From the NCBI GenBank assembly GCA_963750895.1, contig CAVVSD010000008.1, forward strand, positions 62,001 to 126,000: a stretch of 64,000 nt of DNA, written 5' to 3'. Numbering within the stretch: position 1 is the stretch's first letter; every line of letters begins with the position of its first letter. Source of the DNA: CAVVSD01 sp963750895 (GTDB lineage: Bacteria; Actinomycetota; Thermoleophilia; Solirubrobacterales; Solirubrobacteraceae). This document shows positions 35,410 through 43,396 of this stretch, in pieces. A program made the translations under genes and the position numbers. A model generated the notes under the pieces. The model saw nothing but the letters and a program-made list of their open reading frames with translations, was not told the origin of the DNA and searched no databases.

Positions 35410-35425
35410 GCACACCCTTCTTGAC

Positions 35426-35443
35426 TGACTGACCAATCAGCGA
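35426..35443. promoter_or_regulatory. Candidate operator between the second phaC-like gene and the SDR
   Basis: TGACTGA (35426-35432), CCAA, TCAGCGA (35437-35443) form an inverted repeat matching at 6 of 7 positions, preceded by an extra TGAC unit at 35422. The layout resembles TetR-family operators. It lies in the 70-bp gap between two divergent genes and could control both. No regulator gene is adjacent; the nearest TetR gene is at 38.1-38.7 kb. Confidence 0.45.
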
Positions 35444-35479
35444 CGCGGGCCGTCGTACCCGATATCGGAGAAACCTGAC

Positions 35480-36229
35480 ATGAGTCACCCAGAGGCACGC
35501 GCCGCCCTCGTGACCGGCGCCGGCAGCGGCATCGGACGCGCGATCACCCAGAAGCTGGTCGACGACGGGATGCAGGTCCTCGCCGTCGACCTCAAGCCGG
35601 ACCCGGACGGGCCGGGTGAGGCGTTCGCGGCGGACCTCACGACGCGCGACGGCAACCGCGCCGCGGTCGACGCCGCGCTCGAGCGGTTCGGGCGCCTCGA
35701 CGCGATCGTCCCCAACGCCGGGTTCCAGCACGTCTCCCCCGTCGCGGAGTTCCCCGAGGACCGCTGGGACGCGCTGCTCTCGCTCCTGCTGACGAGCCCG
35801 TTCCTGCTGTCGAAGTACGCCTGGCCGGCGCTCGTGGAGTCCGGCGAGGGGCGCATCTGCGTCATCGCGTCGGTGCACGGGCTCGTCGCGTCGCCGTTCA
35901 AGGCGGGCTACATCTCCGCGAAGCACGGCGCGGTGGGGCTCGTGAAGACGCTGGCGCTGGAGGGCGCGGAGTTCGGCATCACGGCGACCGCCGTCTGCCC
36001 CGGCTTCGTCCGCACGCCGCTCGTGGAGGCCCAGATCGCCGATCAGGCCAAGGCGCACGGGATGCCCGAGGAGCGCGTGCTGGAGGAGGTCATCACCGCG
36101 CCGCATGCGGTGAAGCGGCTCATCGAGCCGTCCGAGGTCGCCGATCTGGTGGCGTTCCTGCTCGGGCCGTCGGGGCGGGCGTTCACCGGCGCCCCGGTCA
36201 CGATGGACCTGGGGTGGACCGCGCGCTGA
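35480..36229 (+). CDS. 3-hydroxybutyrate-dehydrogenase-like short-chain dehydrogenase
   Basis: This 249-residue SDR has the NAD loop AALVTGAGSGIGRAITQKL, then LDAIVPNAGFQHVSPV, the catalytic Ser in CVIASVHGLVASPFKAGY and Tyr-x-x-x-Lys in YISAKHGAVG. The NAGFQHVSPVAEFPE and VHGLVASPFKAGY runs are close to D-3-hydroxybutyrate dehydrogenases, which oxidise the monomer released from PHB. GGAGAAA lies before ATG 35480. Being divergent from a PhaC-like gene across a candidate operator supports a role in PHA turnover. Confidence 0.85.
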   Translation: MSHPEARAALVTGAGSGIGRAITQKLVDDGMQVLAVDLKPDPDGPGEAFAADLTTRDGNRAAVDAALERFGRLDAIVPNAGFQHVSPVAEFPEDRWDALLSLLLTSPFLLSKYAWPALVESGEGRICVIASVHGLVASPFKAGYISAKHGAVGLVKTLALEGAEFGITATAVCPGFVRTPLVEAQIADQAKAHGMPEERVLEEVITAPHAVKRLIEPSEVADLVAFLLGPSGRAFTGAPVTMDLGWTAR

Positions 36230-36232
36230 GCG

Positions 36233-36820
36233 CTACTCGTCGCGCCCGAACATCACTGCGTGGTCGGCGGCAGCCTCGTCGATGTCTCGGATAGGGCGCG
36301 CGGGTGCTCCGACGACACGCGCCCCTTCTGGCACGTCGCGGGTCACGACGCTGTTCGCGCCGACCGTGACGCCGTCGGCGATCACGATGCCGCCCATCAC
36401 CTTCGCGCCCGGTCCGAGATAGACACGGTCGCCGATGCGCGGCGCGCGTCCGTGGTTCACGCCGACGCTGACGCCCGGATGGATCACGCAGTCGGCGCCC
36501 AGCCTCGCCTCAGCGCTCAGGACGATCGTCCCCCAGTGCGGCAGCTTCAGGCCGGGGCCGCACACGTTCGGCGGGATGGTGAACCCGAGCCGGACGCTGC
36601 GCTCGAGCAGGCGCCAGCGCATGAACGCACCGAGCGCGCGCCCGACGATCCCGCTCCTCCGGTTGATGCACAGCTCCGTGATCCGTAGACGGATCTGCCA
36701 GCGCAACTGCGGTGCGCGCAGAAGCTCGCGAAGCAGTGCCGGCCGAAGGCGCGGCTCGAGGCCGTAGCTCAGCAGGTCGCGCCGTAGCCATGCCCTGAGA
36801 TCGTCGGTCGTGCGGAGCAC
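36233..36820 (-). CDS. Hexapeptide-repeat acetyltransferase (serine acetyltransferase-like)
   Basis: This 195-residue protein has a left-handed beta-helix made of hexapeptide repeats (LGADCVIHPGVSVGVNHG, IGDRVYLGPGAKVMGG, VTVGANSVVTRDVPEG) after a helical N-terminus. The catalytic His lies in VCGPGLKLPHWGTIV. It is close to serine O-acetyltransferase-type enzymes but lacks the longer N-terminal domain of CysE and carries an ARPIRDI tail as in sugar or capsule O-acetyltransferases. Acetylation of a sugar is as likely as serine. GTG 36820 is supported by TACGGT six bases upstream. Confidence 0.78.
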   Translation of the reverse strand: MLRTTDDLRAWLRRDLLSYGLEPRLRPALLRELLRAPQLRWQIRLRITELCINRRSGIVGRALGAFMRWRLLERSVRLGFTIPPNVCGPGLKLPHWGTIVLSAEARLGADCVIHPGVSVGVNHGRAPRIGDRVYLGPGAKVMGGIVIADGVTVGANSVVTRDVPEGARVVGAPARPIRDIDEAAADHAVMFGRDE

Positions 36821-36826
36821 ACGACC

Positions 36827-36832
36827 ACCGTA
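36827..36832 (-). promoter_or_regulatory. Candidate -10 element (TACGGT) of the acetyltransferase gene
   Basis: TACGGT on the minus strand ends six bases before GTG 36820. Confidence 0.5.
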
Positions 36833-36841
36833 TCCGTCACC

Positions 36842-38125
36842 TCAGGCGCCGAGCACGCGCTCCAGGTGCACGTTGGCGAAGCGCCGATCCGGGTCGACGC
36901 GGTCGCGCAGCGCGGCGAACGCCTCCCAGCCCGGATAGCGGGCCCGCAGGTCCTCCGCCGTCAGGCCGTGGCGCTTGCCCCAGTGCGGTCGCCCGTCGTG
37001 GTGCAGCGCGACGGCCTGGACCTCGTCGAAGAACGGCTCCACCGGCATCCCGCGGAACACGTGCGCCGAGATGTAGGCGGTCTCGCGCCCGTAGGACGGT
37101 GACAGCAGCGTGTCGTCGGCGGCGCCGAAGCGCAGCTCGAGCGGGAAGTTCACGGCGTGGCGGGTCGCCACCGCGAGGACGTCGCGCACCGCCTGCGCCG
37201 CCGCGGCCTTCGGCACCGCCCACTCCGTCTCCGTGAACCGGACGTGCCGCGGGCTCGCGAAGACCCGGTCGGAGCGATCGACGCGGACCTGCGACCCCGC
37301 TGCCCAGGTCGCGAAGCGGTTCAGCGACGGGATCCACGCGGGCCGCGCGCGGCCGACCCGGCTGACCGCCTCCAGCGCGCCGTTGGCCAGCACGATGTCC
37401 CGGGCGAACGCCGCCGCCCGCCCCGGCGGCTGCGGGTGCGTCCTCGACGCGGGTGTTCGTCCGGGTGATCGCCTTCGAGGCGTGTGGGAAGACGAACAGC
37501 TCGAAGTGCTCGTTCGCCGCGCGTGAGCTCGTCGAGCCGGGCGAGCGTCGTGGCCAGATCGTGCGGCTCGTCCACGCCGCGCAGCGTGAAGGCGGGGACG
37601 CACCGCAGCGTCAGCGCCGTGACGACGCCGAGCGCACCCAGGGCCAGCCGGGCCGCCTGCAGCTCGTCCGGCGCGTCCAGCGGTGCGCTGCATCCCCGCG
37701 CCGTCGACGAGCTCGATGCACTCGATCTGCGCGTGCAGCGGCAGCAGGCGGGCACCGGTGCCGTGGGTCCCCGTGGCGACGGCGCCGGCGAGCGACTGGA
37801 CGTCGATGTCCCCGAGGTTCGGCAGCGCGAGGCCGTGGCGGTCGAGCTCGTCGCTCAGGCGCTGCAGCCGGATCCCCGCCTGGACGCGGACGCTCGCGGT
37901 GCCGTCCTCGTGGCGGCGGACGTCGAGGATGCGGTCCATGGCGTCGAGGCGCAGCAGGACGCCGTCGGTCGCGACGAGCGGCGAGAACGAATGCCCGGCG
38001 CCCGCCACCCGGACGGCGTCCGCGGCGCGGACCTCGGCGACGATCTCCTCGACCGTCGCGGGAGCCACGATCCGCCGCGGGCGACACGACACGTCGCCCG
38101 CCCAGTTGCGCCAGCGTTCGCTCAC
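36842..38125 (-). pseudogene. FAD-linked sugar-lactone oxidase (D-arabinono-1,4-lactone oxidase type), three frameshifts
   Basis: The N-terminal FAD domain is intact (RPRRIVAPATVEEIVAEV, VAGAGHSFSPLVATDG, NLGDIDVQSLAGAVATGTHG). So is the C-terminal ALO domain (ELRFGAADDTLLSPSYGR, WGKRHGLTAEDLRARYP). The middle changes frame near 37685, 37525 and 37435, with conserved blocks in each (LGALGVVTALTLRCVPAFTL; NEHFELFVFPHASKAITR), restoring the original frame. The total of about 428 codons is the family length, so no large piece is lost. GTG 38125 overlaps the TetR stop, so the flavoprotein is co-transcribed with, and probably controlled by, that regulator. Confidence 0.75.
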
Positions 38126-38727
38126 CCGGCCGGGACGAGCTGCGTCCCCGCGCCGGCGAGCGCGCCGAACAGGGCGCCCAACGCGGTGTCGCGGAGCTCC
38201 TCGAGCGAGACGTCCCGGTCGTGGGCCAGCCAGTCGAGGCAGACCCCGTCGAGGAACCACAGCCACGCGTTGACCGCGGCGCGGGTCGCGGGCCGCTCGC
38301 CCTCGGTCCCGAGGCCGTCGAGGATGCGCTGCGCGGTCGTCGCCCGCACGGCGCCGACGACCTCGCGCACCTCCGGGATGCCGCCGCTCTCGATGAGCCG
38401 CCGGTAGCCCTCGCCGTGATCGTCGACCCACCGGAGGAACGCATCGAGGCTCGCGGTGACCTGCTCGACCGGCGGGAGCGTCGGATCCACGCCCTCGGTC
38501 CGGCGCTGCAGGTCGTCGGCGGCGGCGGTCAGCGCCGTCTCGAACAGCTGGCGCTTGCTGGGGAAGTAGTGGTAGAGCAGCGCCTTGGAGATGCCGGCCT
38601 CGCGGGCGATGCGCGACATCGACAGCTCCTCGTAGCCGTGCGTCGCGAAGAGCTCGGTCGCGCGCGCGACGAGCTGCTCACGACGCTCGTCGCTGTGCAG
38701 GCGTGCGTATGCGCGGCGGCCGACCAT
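38122..38727 (-). CDS. TetR-family transcriptional regulator
   Basis: This 201-residue protein has an N-terminal HTH (residues 15-60: REQLVARATELFATHGYEE, MSRIAREAGISKALLYHYFP, SKRQLFETAL). A helical ligand-binding domain follows with WLWFLDGVCLDWLAHD. It is the first gene of a unit with the lactone-oxidase flavoprotein (GTGA overlap) and divergent from a rhodanese gene 32 bp away, so it may regulate both. TACGCT seven bases before the ATG suggests leaderless transcription. Confidence 0.9.
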   Translation of the reverse strand: MVGRRAYARLHSDERREQLVARATELFATHGYEELSMSRIAREAGISKALLYHYFPSKRQLFETALTAAADDLQRRTEGVDPTLPPVEQVTASLDAFLRWVDDHGEGYRRLIESGGIPEVREVVGAVRATTAQRILDGLGTEGERPATRAAVNAWLWFLDGVCLDWLAHDRDVSLEELRDTALGALFGALAGAGTQLVPAG

Positions 38728-38734
38728 TCCCGCC

Positions 38735-38740
38735 AGCGTA
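38735..38740 (-). promoter_or_regulatory. Candidate -10 element (TACGCT) of the TetR gene
   Basis: TACGCT on the minus strand ends seven bases before ATG 38727. Confidence 0.5.
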
Positions 38741-38747
38741 ATCGGGC

Positions 38748-38753
38748 TACGTT
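38748..38753 (+). promoter_or_regulatory. Candidate -10 element (TACGTT) of the rhodanese gene
   Basis: TACGTT ends six bases before ATG 38760. Confidence 0.5.
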
Positions 38754-38759
38754 GGTCCC

Positions 38760-39110
38760 ATGACCGAGTTCGACGACGGCAGCGTGGACGTCACCACGGA
38801 GCAGACGGCCGAGGCCCTGGCGGACGGCTCCGCCCAGGTCATCGACGTGCGCGAACCGCACGAGTGGGACGCGGGCCACATCGACGGCATGCGCCACGTC
38901 CCCGTCGGGCAGCTGCAGGCCGAGGCGGGCAGCATCGACCAGGACCGGCCCGTCGTGTTCTCGTGCAAGACCGGCGGGCGCTCGACGATGGCGGCGCAGG
39001 CGTTCCGCGCGGCCGGCTACCGGGCGTTCTCGGTGGACGGCGGCATCGAGAAGTGGGTGGCCGAGGGCCGCCCGATCGTGCCCGAGGGTGGACACGTGGC
39101 GTCACACTGA
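38760..39110 (+). CDS. Rhodanese-like sulfurtransferase domain protein
   Basis: This 116-residue single-domain protein shows AQVIDVREPHEWDAGHIDGM, the active-site loop VVFSCKTGGRSTMAA with the catalytic Cys, and FSVDGGIEKWVAEGRP. The K-T-G-G-R-S loop length fits sulfurtransferases rather than phosphatases. It probably carries persulfide sulfur in the cytoplasm. The alpha/beta hydrolase gene starts four bases after its stop, so the two share a transcript. Confidence 0.9.
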   Translation: MTEFDDGSVDVTTEQTAEALADGSAQVIDVREPHEWDAGHIDGMRHVPVGQLQAEAGSIDQDRPVVFSCKTGGRSTMAAQAFRAAGYRAFSVDGGIEKWVAEGRPIVPEGGHVASH

Positions 39111-39114
39111 ACGT

Positions 39115-39837
39115 GTGAGCACCTTCGTCCTCGTCCACGGTGGGTGGCACGGGGCGTGGTGCTGGTCGCGGGTCGTGCCGCTGCTGCAGGGTGAGGGCCA
39201 CGAGGTCGTCGTGCCCGCGCTGACCGGGCTGGGCGAGCGGGCGCACCTCGCGACGCCCGAGGTCGACGTCAGCACCCACGTGCGGGAGCTCGTCGACCTG
39301 CTCGAGACGTCGGACGCATCGGACGTCGTGCTCGTCGGCCACAGCTACAGCGGGGTCGTCGTGACCGCCGTGGCCGCCGCGCTCCCGAACCGGGTGTCCG
39401 ACGTCGTCTACCTCGACGCGTTCGTGCCCGAGGAGGGGCGGTCGATCTTCGACCTGCTGCCGCCGGAGCGGGTCGCCGTGTTCGAGGACGCCGCCCGCGA
39501 GCACGGGAGCGGCTGGAACGTGCCGCTGCCGTGGGAGCGCGCGATCGCCGGCTGGGGCGTCACCGACCCGGACGACGTCGCCTGGATGACGCCGCTCATG
39601 ACCCCGCAGCCGCTGGCGACGTTCCACGAGCGCGCAGGCGCGTGGGCGACGAAGCCCGGGGTCCGGCGGACGTTCGTGCACTGCCTCGACAAGCCCGCGG
39701 GCGACTCCTTCGCGGGCTTCGCCGCACGGGCGGCGTCCGACCCCGACTGGCGCTTCCTGACGCTCGACGCCGGCCACGACGCGATGGTCATCGCGCCCGC
39801 GGCGACCGCCGCTGCGCTGCTGTCCGTGGTCGCCTAG
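39115..39837 (+). CDS. Alpha/beta hydrolase (esterase of the salicylate/PNAE type)
   Basis: This 240-residue hydrolase starts STFVLVHGGWHGAWCW (oxyanion loop). The nucleophile Ser is in VVLVGHSYSGVVVT and the catalytic His near the end in LTLDAGHDAMVIAP. The HGGWHGAWCW and GLGERAHLATP motifs match bacterial relatives of plant methyl-ester/hydroxynitrile-lyase-type hydrolases. GTG 39115 is used; the frame before it overlaps the rhodanese gene. The substrate is unknown. Confidence 0.88.
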   Translation: MSTFVLVHGGWHGAWCWSRVVPLLQGEGHEVVVPALTGLGERAHLATPEVDVSTHVRELVDLLETSDASDVVLVGHSYSGVVVTAVAAALPNRVSDVVYLDAFVPEEGRSIFDLLPPERVAVFEDAAREHGSGWNVPLPWERAIAGWGVTDPDDVAWMTPLMTPQPLATFHERAGAWATKPGVRRTFVHCLDKPAGDSFAGFAARAASDPDWRFLTLDAGHDAMVIAPAATAAALLSVVA

Positions 39838-39868
39838 AAGAGGTCGAATGTGCCAGCGGGACCGCGGG

Positions 39869-39874
39869 TACGTT
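39869..39874 (+). promoter_or_regulatory. Candidate -10 element (TACGTT) of the microprotein gene
   Basis: TACGTT lies 47 bases before ATG 39922, with a good ribosome binding site between, so this transcript would have a leader of about 40 bases, unlike the leaderless genes. Confidence 0.35.
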
Positions 39875-39910
39875 CGCTCGCATCCCGCCCTCGGGCGGCG
39901 CAAGAACGAC

Positions 39911-39916
39911 AGGAGG
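39911..39916 (+). promoter_or_regulatory. Ribosome binding site of the microprotein gene
   Basis: AGGAGG lies five bases before ATG 39922. Such a perfect site is rare in this window and argues that the tiny frame is translated strongly. Confidence 0.75.
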
Positions 39917-39921
39917 AATCT

Positions 39922-39987
39922 ATGTACATCGGTATCGGCACCCTGCTGGTCATCGTCATCATCCTGCTGCTGATCCTGCTGCTGTAG
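39922..39987 (+). CDS. 21-residue hydrophobic membrane microprotein
   Basis: The frame encodes M-Y-I-G-I-G-T followed by a run of Leu, Ile and Val to the stop, enough for a single membrane helix and nothing else. A perfect AGGAGG precedes it and a strong terminator starts seven bases after its stop, so this is an independent short transcription unit. Similar very short hydrophobic proteins are known in actinobacteria and often associate with larger membrane complexes or respond to envelope stress. I cannot name this one. There is no antisense RNA or partner gene visible, so a type I toxin role is not supported. Confidence 0.65.
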   Translation: MYIGIGTLLVIVIILLLILLL

Positions 39988-39993
39988 ACGCAC

Positions 39994-40022
39994 AGAAGGC
40001 CCGCGCTCAGCGCGGGCCTTCT
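39994..40022. terminator. Strong bidirectional intrinsic-type terminator
   Basis: A 13-bp perfect stem (arms 39994-40006 and 40010-40022, core AAGGCCCGCGC/GCGCGGGCCTT) has a 3-base loop and is followed by TTC on the plus strand and TG on the minus side. It separates the convergent microprotein and cold-shock genes. Confidence 0.85.
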
Positions 40023-40045
40023 TCATGTCACGCGGGTGTCGCGCG

Positions 40046-40249
40046 CTACAGCTTCGTGACGTTGACCGCCTTGGGGCCCTTGTCCCCGCTCTCCTCCTCG
40101 TAGGAGACGCGGGCGCCCTCGGCGAGGGTGCGGTACCCGTCGGCGATGATGCCGGTGTGGTGGACGAAGAGGTCGCGGGAGCCTTCGTCGGGCGTGATGA
40201 ACCCGAAGCCCTTGTCGTCGCTGAACCACTTCACGGTGCCGGTGGCCAT
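40046..40249 (-). CDS. cspA: Cold shock protein (CspA family)
   Basis: This 67-residue nucleic-acid-binding OB-fold protein has RNP1 DDKGFGFITPDEG and RNP2 DLFVHHTGI. It is an RNA chaperone that melts mRNA structure. GGAGGA lies 11 bases upstream of ATG 40249. A 184-bp gap upstream (40250-40433) gives room for a long leader, as in other csp genes, with a TTGACT near 40395 as a weak -35 candidate but no matching -10. It converges on the microprotein gene through a shared terminator. Confidence 0.95.
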   Translation of the reverse strand: MATGTVKWFSDDKGFGFITPDEGSRDLFVHHTGIIADGYRTLAEGARVSYEEESGDKGPKAVNVTKL

Positions 40250-40433
40250 TTGAGAGCCAATCCTCCGGTTAGGTGTGCTGCGTACGCGGAGGTTGGACCC
40301 TTCAGCTACGCCCGCACTTCTTGCGCCGGGAATGGTGTGCCCTGAGCCCTCCCCGGCCCTGACGTGCGGAACGTACCAGGAACCACAAAGTCAAATCAGG
40401 ATATTTCGGAGCGGCTCGAACCGGCAGTCGCGA

Positions 40434-41900
40434 TCATCGGCGGAGGATGATCTGACGCTGCAGCAGGTGCGGCTTCTGAGAGCCGCGGAGTCGGACCTCG
40501 ATGCGAGCACGACGCGTGTGGCCGCGACGCACCCAGCGGCGCGTGATCCGGACCTTGAAGGTGGTGACGCGCGTCCCGTCCGGACGGACGACGGACGTGC
40601 GACGTCGCTCCCGGCCGCAGAGCCTCCGGCCGCAGCGCACCTCCAGCGTCCGGACGCGTCTGCCGAACGTCACCACAGAGACGCGCAGGAGACTGCCGTC
40701 GATACGGAAACTCGCCGGTGCGCTGATGCGGGAACCGCGAGTCCGGGCGGCCGGGGTGGGTGCGGCCACGGCGACGGGCGCCGGCGGTGTCGCCTGTGGC
40801 GAGAACCTGGCGTAGATGACAGGCGTCGAGAGCCAGGTCGCCACGCCTCGGTAGGAGACGGGGAACGACGAGACCGCCGCGACCGATGGCGTCGCGGCTG
40901 TGATCTGCGCGTACGTCGCACTCACGAGCGCTTCCTGCGTCGGGACGAGGGGCGCGAGATCCGGCCGTGAGCCCGTCGCGACGAGCAGTGGCAGGGCAGC
41001 GGTCATGAAGGCTGACACGGAGTCGAGCCGACTTCCGCCACGGGCGTCGAACGTCAGACCACGCCCGATGCGCGGCAGGAGGCGGTTCATCAGGAGGTTC
41101 ATGACCCACAGTGCACGTGGATCGTGGGAAACGGAGTACAGCGACGCCAGGACGTCGAGCTGCAGCTGCGCGTAGCCCGGGTCGAAGCCTCCGTTCTCCT
41201 TGAGGAAGCCCATGCCGTCGCCACCGTCGGCACGCGTCGGCGCCCGCTCGACGACAAGGCCTGTCGCGAGCGTGTAGCTCCAGGTCGCCTCATAGGCCTG
41301 GGCGTATCGCTGGTCACCGGTGATCGCCGCAGCGAGCCGGAACGTCTCGGCCACCGACAGGTTGATGTTGCCGTTCACGTAGTAGCCGGGGTTGTTCTTC
41401 GCGATGAGGTAGTCGGCCGCGCGGGTCAGGCCCGTGATCCAGCGGGCTCTGACGGTCGGATCGACACGGTCGCCCGCGAGCAAGGTCACGAGTCCGAGGT
41501 TGACGCCGAACCAGGCGCTCGTGATGTCCGGTGACGTCTCCGTGTCCGCGATGGAGCCATCCGCCCGCTGCATCGCCAGCCCGCGGTCCATGGTGCCGAC
41601 GATCGCCGGAAGCAGGTCCGGACGCGAGTCGACGATGGCAGCTGCGCCCACGGCCGGTCCGGTGCGGCACGTCCAACACGCCGACGATCCGTTCAGCCAG
41701 TCGCCACCCGCGTAGTAGCGGTTGTCCCCCGGACCCGATCGGTCGTGGAGTGCGACGACGGTGCTCGTCAGCAGGTCGGTCGACGCTGCCTCCGCCGGCC
41801 GCGCCGCGAGCGCGAGCCAAGCGCCACCCACGAGCGCGGCGACGACGAGAAGACGGAGCGCAGCGGCGGTCGAAACCACCGGCGCGCGGCTCAAGGCCAC
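40434..41900 (-). CDS. Exported CxxC / YVNGNI-family protein, copy A (intact)
   Basis: I do not recognise this 488-residue protein. It has an N-terminal signal or anchor (LRLLVVAALVGGAWLALA), then an all-helical domain of about 300 residues. Landmarks are Cys75 and Cys78 (SSACWTCRTG), QRADGSIADTETSPDITSAW, YYVNGNINLSVAETFRLA (174-180 motif), GGFDPGYAQLQLD and LLMNRLLPRIG. A Pro/Ala linker leads to a 110-residue basic beta-rich tail with a Cys pair (VRCGRRLCG). The helical repeats suggest an (alpha/alpha)-toroid like those of many glycan hydrolases and lyases, but no family catalytic motif is evident. Two paralogues lie at 42061-43307 and 51692-53121. Confidence 0.7.
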   Translation of the reverse strand: MALSRAPVVSTAAALRLLVVAALVGGAWLALAARPAEAASTDLLTSTVVALHDRSGPGDNRYYAGGDWLNGSSACWTCRTGPAVGAAAIVDSRPDLLPAIVGTMDRGLAMQRADGSIADTETSPDITSAWFGVNLGLVTLLAGDRVDPTVRARWITGLTRAADYLIAKNNPGYYVNGNINLSVAETFRLAAAITGDQRYAQAYEATWSYTLATGLVVERAPTRADGGDGMGFLKENGGFDPGYAQLQLDVLASLYSVSHDPRALWVMNLLMNRLLPRIGRGLTFDARGGSRLDSVSAFMTAALPLLVATGSRPDLAPLVPTQEALVSATYAQITAATPSVAAVSSFPVSYRGVATWLSTPVIYARFSPQATPPAPVAVAAPTPAARTRGSRISAPASFRIDGSLLRVSVVTFGRRVRTLEVRCGRRLCGRERRRTSVVRPDGTRVTTFKVRITRRWVRRGHTRRARIEVRLRGSQKPHLLQRQIILRR

Positions 41901-42060
41901 GCGTCGATCTTCGGCGCCCGAAGCGCGGCTGCGTTGATCGTTCCCGTCATCCGGCGCGGCACCCTACAGGCGCCGATCGCCCCGTGAAAAACCTCGGATC
42001 ATCGAGCGATGACGGGCCTTAACCCGGTGGATCGGGAGTGGCGACGCGCCTGAGCGCCGC

Positions 42061-43307
42061 TCAGCGAAGCTGGGATCGCTGCGTGGCGACCAGCGGTGCG
42101 ACGAACGCAGCGATGACGCCTTCCTGCTGGTTCGCCTGGAGGACCGATCCGCGGAACTCGAGTCTCACGCGCTGCGTCTGACGGATGGCGAGCGCTGCGA
42201 GGTCCGCTCGTGTCCCGCTCATGACGAGCGTCGCCGCACCCGGGGTCAACAGCGGCACGACAGCGCCCTTCGCGCCGCGCCGCGACCCGCCCGAGGTGGG
42301 GTAGAGCCATGTCCGTTTGTTGACTCGCGCATACAGCGTGTTCGTCAGGAGATTCAGGACGCGACCGACGCGCGGACTGCCCGACACCGCGTACAGGAGA
42401 GCCGCATGTGCCTCCTGAACCGTGAGGTAGTACGGATCGAAGCCCGGCTTCCCGTCCTTGCCGGCCTCGGCGAGAAAACCTCGCCCGTCGGACCAGTCCG
42501 GCGCCTGCGGCTGCTTGGTCGTCTGCAGGCCGTATCCCTTCCATCGCCCCTCGCCCGGCGCGAGTGTGAAGTCGAGCGAGCGCCGATATGCGTCGAGCAG
42601 TGCGGCGTCACCGGTGACGCGCCACGCCAGGTACATGAACGTGGTCATGCCCATGTTGATGTTGCCGTTGACGTAGAAGTCGAGCACGGGCTCCAGCCAG
42701 ACCGCAGCGCGATGGACCGCGTCGCGCCAGCGGTCACGGGTCGAGGCCGGCAGCGAGTCGTCCAAGCTCGAGGTAGGCGAGCGCCAGCGGCGTTCCCGCC
42801 TGGATGGTCGGCAGCTCGCTTCCGCGTCCTCCGCCGCGCGGCACGCTGAACGAGCCGTCGGGCTGCGACAGCTGCGAGATCATGCGGTCGAAGGTGCCGA
42901 TGGCCTGCCGGCGGGCCGTATCGGAGTCGAGCTCACGGGTCATCACGGCGGCGAGCATCCCCGGCGCCACCGCGCAGGTCGGGCAAGTCGTCGAGGTGCC
43001 GTGCCACACGCCGGCCCGATAGAACGTGCGATCTCCGGCGCGGCTGCGGGACGTCAGGCCACTCAGGCTCTCCGCGAGCACGGTCCTCACTTCGCCGTGC
43101 AGCGTCCTGCGCGCCGCGGCGGTCGGCTTGCTCGCGGTCCTCGCGTCCTGGGCGACGGGTGCCGCCGCTGCCGTCTGCGAGGCGGTGCGGGACGCTCGCT
43201 CCACCACCGCCGCAGGCCGTCGCGGCTGTAACGAGCGCACTCGCCAGGGCGAAGACGACGAACAGCACGAGGATCCGTCCTCGGGGATGCGCGGCTGAGC
43301 TTCCCAC
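42061..43307 (-). CDS. Lipoprotein paralogue of the CxxC / YVNGNI family, copy B (two frameshifts)
   Basis: The N-terminus has a lipoprotein-like signal (RILVLFVVFALASALVTAATAC) with Cys after A-T-A. A one-base shift near 43205 leads to the mature part with TTCPTCAVAPGMLAAVM (the Cys pair) and SQLSQPDGSFSVPRGG. A second shift near 42762 leads to DFYVNGNINMGMTTFMYLAW, GKPGFDPYYLTVQEAH and LNLLTNTLYARVNKR, plus TSGGSRRGAKG. It shares the order of motifs with copies A and C but lacks the long C-terminal tail. Conservation in all three frames argues for sequence error rather than an old pseudogene. Confidence 0.6.
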
Positions 43308-43383
43308 TCGTCACTGACCGTAGCGAAGCCGGGATCCGGCGCACGCCGCATCGCGCCAGCGATTGGTCCATGAACGCGTCGGC

Positions 43384-43389
43384 TACGGT
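43384..43389 (+). promoter_or_regulatory. Candidate -10 element (TACGGT) of the methyltransferase gene
   Basis: TACGGT ends seven bases before ATG 43397 and lies after the alternative ATG 43370, which it therefore argues against. Confidence 0.5.
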
Positions 43390-43396
43390 CCACACG

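Noticed and set aside
39922..39987. Type I toxin peptide
   Set aside because: No antisense RNA promoter or repeat arrangement is visible around the gene; hydrophobicity alone is not enough.
40380..40400. TTGACT as cspA -35 element
   Set aside because: No TANNNT lies at the proper 16-18 base spacing downstream, so it was not listed as a promoter.
43370..43396. ATG 43370 as start of the methyltransferase
   Set aside because: A TACGGT -10 candidate lies downstream of it, seven bases before ATG 43397, so 43370 would not be in the transcript.
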